From assembly GCF_004217555.1 (NCBI RefSeq), contig NZ_SHKW01000001.1:1550001-1614000 (forward strand): DNA of 64,000 bases, read 5' to 3'. Below the pieces are notes generated by a model, which made no database searches, was not told the origin of the DNA, and saw nothing but the letters and a program-made list of their open reading frames with translations. Positions within the stretch are counted from its first letter, which is position 1, and each line of letters starts with the position of its first letter. Position numbers and translations under genes: made by a program. Of the stretch, positions 37,194 to 45,283 are shown piece by piece. Source of the stretch: Edaphobacter modestus. GTDB lineage: Bacteria; Acidobacteriota; Terriglobia; Terriglobales; Acidobacteriaceae.

Positions 37194-37310
37194 GCTTCAA
37201 CCTCGAGCACCGTAAGCAATGCCCGCAAATGACTCGCATCGAATCCAGGCACAACCACAAGACTGCAGCCCTTCCTCTGGCTGGCGGAGCGATTTTTATG
37301 GAGCGGTGGT
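37190..37310 (-). pseudogene. IS66-family tnpA C-terminal remnant
   Basis: The minus-strand frame ends LVVVPGFDASHLRALLTVLE just upstream of the tnpB fragment and overlaps its GTG start by a few bases, the usual tnpA/tnpB arrangement in IS66 elements. The N-terminal helix-turn-helix part of TnpA is not present. No terminal inverted repeat of the element was found. Confidence 0.55.
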
Positions 37311-37380
37311 TCACGCAACTTACTTGGCTTCGGATTGGCTAGCGAAGCAACCTGCCAACGAGCTAGGGCATGGGATAAAT

Positions 37381-37566
37381 CGGTGCCCATCTAGCAGATC
37401 GCTGACATCAGGTTGGTAAATCTGAAGTTTTTGCGCGAGCTCGGCCTGGGTATAGTGTCCGCATTCAATGTGATCGACGAGCTTACGACACACCTCACTT
37501 TGATCTTTGTCTCGAAGGATTCCTGTTGTTGGGACAAATCCATCTCGTCGAAGACGTCACGTTGCG
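37381..37566 (-). pseudogene. Frameshifted XRE-type helix-turn-helix antitoxin remnant
   Basis: One minus-strand frame reads DVFDEMDLSQQQESFETKIK. After a single frameshift the next continues RKLVDHIECGHYTQAELAQK and LQIYQPDVSDLLDG. The second part is a clear helix-turn-helix of the XRE-type antitoxins that pair with RelE/HigB-like toxins, and the first part matches their usual N-terminal region. The usual C-terminal tail is missing. No toxin gene was found beside it. Confidence 0.65.
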
Positions 37567-37814
37567 TGATGTAGCTTATTTGTGCCCGTTAGATTTAGCA
37601 CCACGCTCTGCACATCGGCGTTCACTTCCTCGGTATATCTACCGAGGCTTCGCAATAACATACCGTTCATATAATCACCTCGCGTCAACACGCTTTCTCT
37701 CTCTAGTGCTCTACGCCGAAATCCTTTAATGGATAACAGACTAGATTTTGTATTCACCATATAGAGCGTCCTTCTATACAATCTGCATTTGTTATTCGTC
37801 CTCGACAAACGCCT

Positions 37815-38536
37815 ATGAACCATAACTCGTCAGAGTCGAATCGGGAGCAGATATTACGCGTTTTAAGCTCAGAGGCAATTCGGGATTGGCTATTACGTGC
37901 TTTCAACTCTTTGTTAGCTCAAAATTGTGATCTACACTCGGAGCTTCTTCAGGGGCCAAGGAACGCTCAACTGCTCTTCGCGAATCGATTCCCCAGCAGG
38001 AACTCGAGAAACTGGTTAAAGGCGGTTGTAACGAACTGGTTCTTGCTGCATTGAGTGATAGCTCGACACTTCCAACCAAATTGCAAAACCTGATTTGCGG
38101 AACCCCCGACTGCGAAAGACACCTAACACACATTAGCGAACACCTCGACTCGACGGCTTGCCTCTTCAATTCGTTGCTGCCAGGATTTTTATCTGAATGG
38201 CCCTTTAAAGAGATAACTCCTTCATGTCAAGAAATGGTAAGTCACCTACATTTTTACAAATTACTTATTGATGTCTTTTCTATCCTCCTTGAACAGATGA
38301 AGACGCATCTCGCGGACGTGCGATATCCGATCACCAAATATGTAAAAGATGCAACTGGCAAATGGCATGATGGCCCAGTTTCTCTCATCATCTAGGCCGT
38401 CACTGGAGAAGACCTCGATCCAGTGACACATCGTCAATGGAGAAGACGTTGTTTGAAAGAAATCGAATCCTTTCCGTTAGAGACGCTGATGCGCTCAGCG
38501 CAAATAGTCGTAAAAGAACAGAACACCAATGAATAA
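37815..38536 (+). pseudogene. Broken gene of unknown function (one frameshift, one in-frame stop)
   Basis: Three plus-strand pieces appear to be one ancestral reading frame. Piece one starts at the ATG 37815 (MNHNSSESNREQILRVLSS) and runs to about 37960. Piece two, in another frame, reads GAKERSTALRESIPQQELEK and LVKGGCNELVLAALSDSS, and continues to a TAG at 38393. In the same frame after the TAG it goes on AVTGEDLDPVTHRQWRRRCL to a TAA at 38536. Codon flow and amino-acid composition look protein-like throughout. I do not recognise the family. The first third is helical and rich in leucine. Confidence 0.5.
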
Positions 38537-38547
38537 ATTCCCGCCGA

Positions 38548-38577
38548 TTTTGTCACGTTCTCGCTAACGTGACAAAA
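38548..38577. other. Perfect 12-bp palindrome beside the IS3 element
   Basis: The arms TTTTGTCACGTT (38548-38559) and AACGTGACAAAA (38566-38577) are exact reverse complements around a 6-base loop, followed by three more A. It lies 22 bp outside the proposed IS end at 38600 and just after the broken gene. It could be a terminator read on either strand or a protein site. Confidence 0.5.
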
Positions 38578-38639
38578 AAACGAAAAATAACACTTGAAAT
38601 GTTCTGTTCCCCCCCCGTGAAGGGCCTAGTTTTTCTGTA

Positions 38640-39285
38640 CCAAGGTCAGGGTTAGTCTTCGACCTGTTTAGGTTGCAGAGAGATCGGTGAGGACGACTCT
38701 CGTTGTATTCCTGTCTCAAGGCTTCGATCAGATGCTTTGCCTCCTTCAGACCAGGAACCAGTGAGTGTCCAAGCATTCCCAACGAAACGTGCCGTTGAAG
38801 CTCTCGACGAAGGCATTGTCGGTCGGCTTGCCTGGTCGAGAGAAGTCGATCTTGGCACTGTGCCGATAGGCCCACAGATCCATCGCCTGACTGGTGAACT
38901 CGCTGCCGTTGTCGCTGAACAGCACCTTCGGGACGCCGCGGTCGAGCTTCAACCGGTTCAGCGTTCGCACAGCCTTTCGCTTCCCGGCAGGCTTCATCCT
39001 CTTCAGGGTTAGCCCTTCTTCCTTGTACAACCGGCACACCAGATACTTGCCCACTTCCCAGCCCTCGCGGTTCAACAGCACGCGGATCTTACGATACCCG
39101 TAGCGCACCCTGCTCTGTGCGATCTCGCGGATCCTCATCCGCAGTTCAGTCCGCGGATCGAGGCAGCTTCGGTAGCGGTAGGTCGCTCGAGGGACTCGAA
39201 GAACCCTGCAGGCTCGCCGCTCGCTTACCAGGTAGCATCCAACCAGACGCTCCACCATCGGCCCACGCCGCGAAGGCTTCACCAT
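38640..39285 (-). pseudogene. IS3 orfB (DDE transposase) with internal deletion and frameshift
   Basis: The N-terminal part is intact (RRACRVLRVPRATYRYRS, YGYRKIRVLLNREGW). After MKPAGKRKAV it jumps directly to RTLNRLKLDRGVPKVLFSDN, so about 50 residues are missing, including the region with the first catalytic aspartate (usually WSMDFV). The second aspartate (FSDNGSEFTS) and the glutamate (DNAFVESFNGTFR) remain. After DTHWF a frameshift occurs, and the last part (EAKHLIEALRQEYNESRPHR) lies in another frame down to about 38640. It cannot encode an active transposase. Confidence 0.88.
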
Positions 39286-39545
39286 TTTTTTGACAGCACA
39301 TCCTGCAGCATCGTCTTGTCCAGCGTCTGCTCCGCAACAAGTTGCTTCAGCTTCAGATTTTCCTCTTGCAACTGCGCCATCTTACGAACTTCGTCCACCT
39401 CCAGGCCGGCGTACCTCGCCTTCCATCGGTAGAACGTTTGCTCGCTGATTCCTGCCTTGCGGATCACCTCCGCAACCGGAACACCCACCTGCGCCTGGTT
39501 CAACACGCCAATCATCTGCTCTACAGTGAACCGCTTCTTCCGCAT
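39279..39545 (-). CDS. IS3 orfA (helix-turn-helix transposase subunit)
   Basis: 88 residues, full length for IS407-type OrfA. There is an N-terminal helix-turn-helix (VAEVIRKAGISEQTFYRWKARY) and a C-terminal leucine zipper (MAQLQEENLKLKQLVAEQ). It ends LSKKW at a run of seven A, where a programmed -1 shift would join it to orfB; orfB's ATG overlaps this end. It looks intact, but its orfB partner is broken, so the element is probably immobile on its own. Confidence 0.88.
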   Translation of the reverse strand: MRKKRFTVEQMIGVLNQAQVGVPVAEVIRKAGISEQTFYRWKARYAGLEVDEVRKMAQLQEENLKLKQLVAEQTLDKTMLQDVLSKKW

Positions 39546-39591
39546 CCAAATCCCTCCGCCTTCTCAGGCTAAATTTGGGCGGAAACTAACA

Positions 39592-39784
39592 TCTCTATTG
39601 GCTCAGAAATACCGGGGCCCATCAGCATCCCTGAAGACGCTCCAACTATGCCAGAACCACAACCGCTCACAGACACAGCAAGGCACACAAGCGCAGGCAG
39701 GGAGAACAGCTGTCGCCACACGCGCTCGACTGAAGCCTGAAGCACAATTGTCGCGATGAAACGCCTTTGAGAAAAAAGCAACAC
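39592..39784 (-). pseudogene. N-terminal stub of a surface lipoprotein cut by the IS3 element
   Basis: From a GTG at 39784 the minus strand encodes a signal segment with a lipobox (LPALVCLAVSVSGCGSG, Cys42), then runs into the IS end and stops inside it after a few codons. The segment around the lipobox closely resembles that of the 11-repeat lipoprotein (LPIVCLTVVMTGCGSG), so a related surface gene was probably truncated. No continuation was found on the far side of the element. Confidence 0.65.
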
Positions 39785-39990
39785 TAAGCTGGTGCCACAC
39801 GGACATCACCCCTTTGGAAATCAAAAACCTGCAAACAGTTGCAGAAAGCCACGCAAGTATTGAAAGCGAAACATTGAATCATTTCCAAGGCGGAGAAAGG
39901 GTGACGTCCCCTTCCTCACGGCCCACCGTGACATCACACACACTCGCGCACCATGACACAAATGGGGCAGTAAATTTTGGCAACTTTCAC

Positions 39991-41301
39991 CTATATGAAG
40001 CGCAGCAGAATGCTGCCGGCTCGTTCAACTGCCGTATCCACAATATGTTTTCCTATGGCCAATGAGGCTGTCGCAGCAGGTGAGGGCACGTTGCAAACGT
40101 GAACCATTCCGTCAGTATGAGCAAAGTAAAAATCATCAATTAGTTTCCCGTCAATACCGAGCGCCTGGGCCCGAACGCCGGAACCGCCGGGCTTTAGGTC
40201 CTCCATACTGACATCAGGCATCAACCGCTGCAGCGCACGCAAAAAAGCAGCCTTGCTCAAGGAACGGTAATACTCTTCAACGGACGTGTGCCAGTAGCTC
40301 GCGGCCATTCGCCAGAAACCGGGGAATGTCGCAAAATCCAGCACGTCGCCGAATGCAAACGATCCTCTGGAGTATCCTTCACGTTTCAGCGCCAATACTG
40401 CGTTCGGCCCTGCCTCAATTCCGCCTTCAATCCGCCGCGTGAAGTGCACGCCGAGAAACGGGAACCGGGGATCGGGGACCGGATAAATTAAACCTCTGAG
40501 GTTCCCTAGTTTTGAGGGCGAGAGCTCGTAATACTCTCCCCGAAATGGAATGATCTTCAGATCAAGCTTTACGTTCGCCATTTGGCTGATCTTGTCACTT
40601 TGCAGCCCCGCACAATTGATAACAAACTTCGCTGTGATCTCCCCACGTGTCGTCTCCATTACCGTCTCGGAATGGACGTATCTCAGCCCGATAACCTCAC
40701 AGGAGAGCAGAATCTGTCCACCACGTGCTGTGATCAGCTCGGCATACTTCCCGGCAACCTTACCGTAGTCGACAATCCCGGTTCCCGGAACATGAATCCC
40801 TCGAATACCGGCCGCGTATGGCTCCAGGTCCCGGATCTCTTTCGCACAGATCATCTTTAATCCTTCGAGGCCGTTTCCTTTACCACGACGATATAGCTCC
40901 TCCAGCCGTGGAATCTCTTCCTCCGTGGTCGCTACAATCACCTTCCCGCAAATCTCATAGGGTACGCCATGATCCCGGCAGAAATGGATCAAGGCATTCG
41001 CTCCCTCGACACAAAGGCGCGCCTTCAGGCTGCCCGGCTTGTAGTAGATACCCGAGTGAATCACACCGCTGTTATGACTGGTCTGATGAGCGCCGACGGT
41101 GCGCTCCTTGTCCAGGACGACTAGCGAAACGCCAGGAAAGCGGGTACAGAGTTCGCGAGCCGTTGCCAGCCCTACAATCCCTGCGCCGATAATTGCAACA
41201 TCAACCTGGGATAAATTGAGGCCGGCTATTTCGGCTGACTTTGACTGGTTTAGCATTTCGTTCGATACCTGGCTGATGTCATGTCGCCGACGCTCTCGCA
41301 C
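39991..41301 (-). CDS. lhgO: L-2-hydroxyglutarate oxidase
   Basis: A 436-residue FAD-dependent oxidoreductase of the DAO family. The FAD-binding motif is VAIIGAGIVGLATARELCTRFPG, followed by HNSGVIHSGIYYKPGSLKA, characteristic of LhgO/YgaF, and by GTGIVDYGKVAGKYAELI, INCAGLQSD and GGSGVRAQALGIDGKLIDDF. It oxidises L-2-hydroxyglutarate to 2-oxoglutarate and passes electrons to the quinone pool. The GTG at 41301 has AGGAG very close (3-4 bases); an ATG at 41256 is an alternative, since the first 25 residues are not conserved. It stands alone, next to the insertion graveyard, with no visible partner gene. Confidence 0.88.
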   Translation of the reverse strand: MRERRRHDISQVSNEMLNQSKSAEIAGLNLSQVDVAIIGAGIVGLATARELCTRFPGVSLVVLDKERTVGAHQTSHNSGVIHSGIYYKPGSLKARLCVEGANALIHFCRDHGVPYEICGKVIVATTEEEIPRLEELYRRGKGNGLEGLKMICAKEIRDLEPYAAGIRGIHVPGTGIVDYGKVAGKYAELITARGGQILLSCEVIGLRYVHSETVMETTRGEITAKFVINCAGLQSDKISQMANVKLDLKIIPFRGEYYELSPSKLGNLRGLIYPVPDPRFPFLGVHFTRRIEGGIEAGPNAVLALKREGYSRGSFAFGDVLDFATFPGFWRMAASYWHTSVEEYYRSLSKAAFLRALQRLMPDVSMEDLKPGGSGVRAQALGIDGKLIDDFYFAHTDGMVHVCNVPSPAATASLAIGKHIVDTAVERAGSILLRFI

Positions 41302-41400
41302 GATCTCCTGAAAAAAGCTGTCGGACTTTCAAGATTGCTCTATCTCGGTCAGGACTGCACTCAAGTAGCCATACAAAATTAGCACATGACAGAACCCAGC

Positions 41401-41419
41401 CCAGTAACTTACAGGTTAC
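41401..41419. promoter_or_regulatory. Inverted-repeat site 1 (CAGTAACTTA copy)
   Basis: The sequence CCAGTAACTTACAGGTTACC contains the arms GTAAC and GTTAC around six bases. Its left half, CCAGTAACTTA, is repeated exactly at 41660-41670. It is a candidate binding site for a regulator acting on lhgO or the activator gene; no function has been shown. Confidence 0.4.
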
Positions 41420-41659
41420 CTAAATATATGCTCGTAACTCTCACATTTTTACCAATTCTGAACTTCAATGCACTTTGGAAACGTACGGCATACATCCTCT
41501 AAGTCAAGCTGGAACAGTACTTAACTAAGTTGCCGGGACTCTACAAACAATGTGCACACTAGAAGTGCAACTTTTTATTTGACTCTTCTGTGGGATAGAG
41601 CTAAATTCGCTCCACTTCAGGCATCACAACAGTCCGGTATAAGCGTGGCCATAACCAGG

Positions 41660-41685
41660 CCAGTAACTTAGCCGCCTGTTACTGG
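41660..41685. promoter_or_regulatory. Inverted-repeat site 2 (CCAGTAAC / GTTACTGG)
   Basis: Arms CCAGTAAC (41660-41667) and GTTACTGG (41678-41685) are perfect 8-bp complements around ten bases. The left arm plus the next three bases equals site 1. It lies 170 bp before the activator's start codon. Confidence 0.5.
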
Positions 41686-41854
41686 GCTTGCTTTACCTAA
41701 CTCACCTAGGTGTGTCCTAGTGAGCGGGTCTAATTTTCTGCATGGTTCTCCGGACTCCTAAGCTGCATAACGTCCCGAGCCCATTTGTATCGGCAGTATC
41801 TGCCGATCGCGGAAAGTAACTGCTGCGCATTTTCTGCCATTGAGGTGTTTTTAC

Positions 41855-43267
41855 ATGAAGGACGCCGTGCAAATTCTTGCTATTAGTGACGACATCAATG
41901 TTTGCAATTTGATTCACACTTCACTTTCCTCTCACGGTCATCAAGCGATATGCGTTCCTACCTCTCTTGACGCCATTCAGATGCTTAGTCGAGGCGTGCG
42001 GGCGGAGTTCGTCTTGATTGACGTGGCGAAGAGCCAGTCAAATGAGCAACTCTTTGATCCTGCTCTCCTGCAGATGGTTCGGAGTGAGCAACTCTGCCTT
42101 CTTACCGAGAAAGAAGATACCCACTGGCAAAGCAGCGCTGCGAATTGGAATATTCAAACCGTGTGGACGAAGCCTTTAACTCGCCATCACATCGAGAGAC
42201 TTGCTCGATGGCAGCATGCAGCGCCCTCTCCTTCCGCCAACACCCCGTCGGAAGCTGCAGGCGGCTACCATCTGGAGGAACTGGATGACAACCGCTTCTT
42301 CCTTGCTGCATCGCCAGTCATGATGCAACTCTATCGCGATATACGAGTACTCGCTCCAGTCGACATTCCGGTACTTATCCTCGGCGAAAGCGGCGTGGGC
42401 AAAGAGATTGTCGCCATGTTGCTGCATAAGTACCACACTCGTTCCGAGAACAGATTCTTGAATGTCAACTGTGCGGCCCTGCCCACCGAACTCCTCGAGA
42501 GTGAACTGTTCGGTTACGAAGCAGGCGCATTTACCGGCGCAATGAAGTCGAAACCGGGCAAATTCGAGCTCGCCAATAAGGGAACTCTCCTGCTGGACGA
42601 GATCGGAGAGATGAGCCCGCAGATGCAGGCCAAACTGCTCCATGTCTTGCAGGATGGGTCTTTTTGCCGTCTCGGTGGGCGTTCCCCAACCAAGGTTGAC
42701 GTTCGAGTACTGGCCGCCACCAACATCGACATGCAGACCGCGATCACTGAAAAACGATTTCGCGAAGATCTCTACTATCGCCTGAATACTTTGACACTTA
42801 TCATTCCCCCGCTCCGCGAGCGGCGAGAAGAGATTCCCCTGGTGATGGAGGAACTGAATCGCAGAGGAGGATCCGGTATCGGAGAGCCTCTTGTCCTATC
42901 AGATCGTATCTTTGACGCCGCTCTGGAGTACCACTGGCCTGGAAACCTCCGCGAACTTCGCAACTTCGTCATACGAACGCTCATTCTTCGAGACCAGGAG
43001 TCTGCCTACGCCTATCTTCGAAGCAAGACGCAAACACAAAGCAATATGTCAGCGGCAAGTGTTACTGGAGATGCAGGAAATAGAAAGACGGCAAACCTCT
43101 CTGGAATGAAGGATGCAATCAGTGAGATAAAAAATCAGACTGAAATCCGTATGCTGCGGGATGCACTCTCGGCCTCTAACTGGAACAGGCGACGAGCGGC
43201 AATGAATCTTAACATCAGCTATCGGAGCCTTCTATATAAGATTCAGCAACACGGCTTAAGCGCTTAG
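41855..43267 (+). CDS. NtrC-type sigma-54-dependent response regulator
   Basis: About 470 residues from the ATG at 41855, which has GAGGTG eight bases upstream; a TTG at 41840 is a less likely start. The receiver domain (1-120) keeps its key residues: D12/D13, phospho-acceptor D56 in EFVLIDVAK, T84 and K106 in VWTKPL. The AAA+ domain has Walker A GESGVGKE (177-184), an intact sigma-54 contact loop GAFTGA (224-229), Walker B TLLLDEIGEM and the sensor region RLNTLTLIIPPLRERREEIP. A Fis-type helix-turn-helix closes the protein (NWNRRRAAMNLNISYRSLLYK). No sensor kinase gene is adjacent. The targets are unknown; exopolysaccharide genes are a common target of this class in related bacteria. Confidence 0.9.
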   Translation: MKDAVQILAISDDINVCNLIHTSLSSHGHQAICVPTSLDAIQMLSRGVRAEFVLIDVAKSQSNEQLFDPALLQMVRSEQLCLLTEKEDTHWQSSAANWNIQTVWTKPLTRHHIERLARWQHAAPSPSANTPSEAAGGYHLEELDDNRFFLAASPVMMQLYRDIRVLAPVDIPVLILGESGVGKEIVAMLLHKYHTRSENRFLNVNCAALPTELLESELFGYEAGAFTGAMKSKPGKFELANKGTLLLDEIGEMSPQMQAKLLHVLQDGSFCRLGGRSPTKVDVRVLAATNIDMQTAITEKRFREDLYYRLNTLTLIIPPLRERREEIPLVMEELNRRGGSGIGEPLVLSDRIFDAALEYHWPGNLRELRNFVIRTLILRDQESAYAYLRSKTQTQSNMSAASVTGDAGNRKTANLSGMKDAISEIKNQTEIRMLRDALSASNWNRRRAAMNLNISYRSLLYKIQQHGLSA

Positions 43268-43321
43268 GTCTCAATTCTGTCTCAGCTCGGTTATACCGGT
43301 TCACGGCATCGTTCTGCCGCT

Positions 43322-44185
43322 CTAAGGCAACACTTGATACCTTGCGATCATGCCACCCGCGTAGTGGTCAGTTAGATGACATGAAAGAGCCACATGGCCC
43401 TCGCTGTCGGGAATCATGTCAGCGCTGGCCATAGCCATTGGACCAAGAAACAGCGTATCCATCCGCATGTTGTTCCATGTAACGGTATTCCCATGCCAGT
43501 GCGCCATATGGACATCGTCTTCGTTGGTATTTGAGAGAAGATACCACCGTACATGTTCTCCCTTTCGCATCGTAAGCATCGGCAGATTTGCTTCGATATA
43601 ACCATTAATCGAATAAAGAGATTCTGATCGCGAAGCAACAGGTCGGTTGCCTTTAGGCGCGCCGCTCTGGCTTCTTTCCCCTGATTTTCTTCGAAAAACC
43701 AGCTGTCTGTCTCGTCAAAAACAGCAAAGTTGGCGATGAACTCTCGGTCGACATCCCTCGGCGATCCCATCCCCAAAATCCCAAGATGCGACCATTGTTG
43801 CGGCCGGTCTTTTAGTGTCTTGAAAGTCGCATCTGTGTACTCCCTGTAAATCGCCTTGTGATAAACCCGGTGATTCAATCCGGATGCCGATTCATCTTCT
43901 GCCGCTTCAGGATGAGGAACCCCGGCTAAATTCCTTCCATGAGGCGTGTAGTCCCAGTTAACTTCATCGGCAGCTATGAAGTAGATTCTGGTAACTCCCG
44001 GCCTTTCCTGCGGCTGTGTGTTCATCCCGCTGTGACCGCCCATTCCAACAGGAGCACCCTCTTGCGATCTCTTCCCGCCCTCCCTTGCTGCGTGTTTTGA
44101 CTTTGGATCGACTGTGGACTTTGCGTCCAGCCAGGGGTGACCGATAAAGCGATGCAAGCAACAAAGACGCACCGGCTTATCCGAT
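43322..44185 (-). pseudogene. Decayed multicopper oxidase (hephaestin/MnxG-like) gene
   Basis: Pieces of one multicopper oxidase are spread over three minus-strand frames. A signal-peptide-like stretch (CVFVACIALSVTPGWTQS) is in one frame. TRIYFIAADEVNWDYTPHGR through QQWSHLGILG is in another, and it then joins directly to DVDREFIANFAVFDETDSWF, so about 110 residues of the first cupredoxin domain with its copper ligands are missing. Near 43610 a frameshift leads to MLTMRKGEHVRWYLLSNTNE, VHMAHWHGN and CHLTDHYAGGM. The last copper motif (normally LFHCH) is garbled by two compensating shifts (ALSCH). It cannot make an active enzyme. The intact parent would be an exported copper oxidase of metals or phenolics. 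Confidence 0.82.
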
Positions 44186-44720
44186 AAGCCCGCTGAACTG
44201 AAAGGAATAGGTTTTCGAGGAAGATCCCGACATCACTATAGCGTCATCGGAATCGATGACGAAAACAAATATATCGCTCTATGACAACCTGCTCTCTATG
44301 GATTGGCGACCACGATTGGACCGGGTCTCAACCAGGAATGCGAAGCGGACAGATCTGCGAGCAAGGAATTCGTTCCAGATCCAGGGAGTCGCGCAGGTGC
44401 CTCAGATCGCCGTGGCGAACTTCCATCTCACCAATCTCGGCCAGCCAACAGAAACTTTCGAACGCCACTTCGGAAAGATCCTTGGAAGCAGCAGCTACTT
44501 TCCCAATCGCCGGATTCAGCTCAGGGCACGATCCTCTTCTAACCAGGAACATCTCCATCCTTGGGCCTGCGGGAACTCACTGTTCCGGCAGGCCTTTTCT
44601 CTTGTTTTGCCAATAAAACCGACCCCCATCGAAAACATCACCACAACATTCCCCATTCTTGGTGTTTATTCCATCAGCAGCATTCGCTAGCACGGCGCTA
44701 CCACAAGGAGTGCACCAACA
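44186..44720. other. Region upstream of the Spy/CpxP-like gene
   Basis: Several overlapping short frames occur (for example 44256-44690 and 44303-44542 plus; 44328-44558 minus), none with a convincing ribosome site or family. A strong terminator hairpin lies at 44564-44598 on the plus strand, so something upstream of it may be transcribed. The ribosome site of the next gene (AAGGAG) lies at about 44706. Confidence 0.4.
44564..44598 (+). terminator. Strong intrinsic terminator with no assigned gene upstream
   Basis: The stem pairs GGCCTGC (44564-44570) and GGAAC (44572-44576) with GTTCC (44582-44586) and GCAGGCC (44588-44594). There is one G-G mismatch and a 5-base loop, followed by TTTT. No recognised plus-strand gene ends just before it. 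It could end a small RNA or be an attenuator for the gene at 44721. Confidence 0.75.
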
Positions 44721-45179
44721 ATGAAACGCTTACTTCTCACCTCCGCCCTGGCACTTACCCTCGCCGCTCCTGCGGCCTTCTCCCAGCAGCCCGCCGCTCA
44801 GCAGCCTGCCAACGATGCCACGGCACAGCAGCCGGCCGCGAACGACGGCCACCATCACCACAGCTTCGATCCTCACAAGGCCGCGCAGCATCTCAGCAAG
44901 CGCCTCAATCTCACCAGTGACCAGACCGCGAAGCTCGAGCCGATCCTGGCTACGCAGCAGCAGAAGATCGCCTCCCTGCGCTCCAACACCAGTCTCACGC
45001 CCGATCAGCGTCGTGAGCAGTTCCGCACCATCCATCAGGAGACACAAACACAGCTCTCCAGCGTTCTCACTCCCGACCAGTTGCAACAGCTTCAATCAAT
45101 GCGTCGGTTCCATGGCCGTCGGCCCTCGCGGCAGCAGCAACAGCAGCCCGATTCGACCACGCCACCTTCCGCAAGCTAA
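44721..45179 (+). CDS. Spy/CpxP-like periplasmic protein
   Basis: A 152-residue protein with a signal peptide (MKRLLLTSALALTLAAPAAFSQQ). A Q/A/N-rich low-complexity linker precedes a GHHHHS histidine run at about residue 43-48. The rest is helical with two LTxxQ-type motifs (LNLTSDQTAKL and VLTPDQLQQL), the signature of Spy/CpxP periplasmic chaperones and zinc-resistance sensors. The histidine cluster could bind metal. The C-terminus is again rich in R, P and Q. A terminator hairpin lies 20 bp downstream. The gene appears monocistronic. Confidence 0.75.
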   Translation: MKRLLLTSALALTLAAPAAFSQQPAAQQPANDATAQQPAANDGHHHHSFDPHKAAQHLSKRLNLTSDQTAKLEPILATQQQKIASLRSNTSLTPDQRREQFRTIHQETQTQLSSVLTPDQLQQLQSMRRFHGRRPSRQQQQQPDSTTPPSAS

Positions 45180-45199
45180 CTGCCCGTTCTCTCCCGGCT

Positions 45200-45224
45200 G
45201 AAGCCGCCTCACAAGGGCGGCTTC
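45200..45224 (+). terminator. Terminator hairpin after the Spy/CpxP-like gene
   Basis: Arms GAAGCCGCC (45200-45208) and GGCGGCTTC (45216-45224) with a 7-base loop, followed by GCCTTGTT. This is a GC-rich stem with a modest T-rich tail, 20 bp after the stop at 45179 and 60 bp before murA. Confidence 0.65.
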
Positions 45225-45283
45225 GCCTTGTTGGTACCAATCTCAGTACCCATTTCCTCGTCACTCTTCCGTAAACTGGGAAG

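Larger units (their letters stand above)
38600..39591 (-). mobile_element. Damaged IS3-family (IS407-type) insertion sequence
   Basis: It carries orfA and a broken orfB on the minus strand. Both outer ends start TGTT and share an imperfect terminal repeat: the outer end at 39591 reads TGTTAGTTTCCGCCC inward and the one at 38600 reads TGTTCTGTTCCCCCC inward. The length is about 990 bp, compared with about 1.2 kb for intact members, which fits the internal deletion in orfB. No matching target duplication is visible at the two flanks. It is inserted in a lipoprotein gene on the same strand (see 39592-39784). Confidence 0.85.
41302..41854. other. 553-bp intergenic region with paired inverted-repeat sites
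   Basis: No gene was found. It separates the divergent lhgO and the sigma-54 activator genes and holds two copies of a CAGTAACTTA motif, each in an inverted repeat (annotated below). A further imperfect palindrome, CTCACCTAGGTG followed by TCCTAGTGAG, lies near 41700. Confidence 0.5.
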
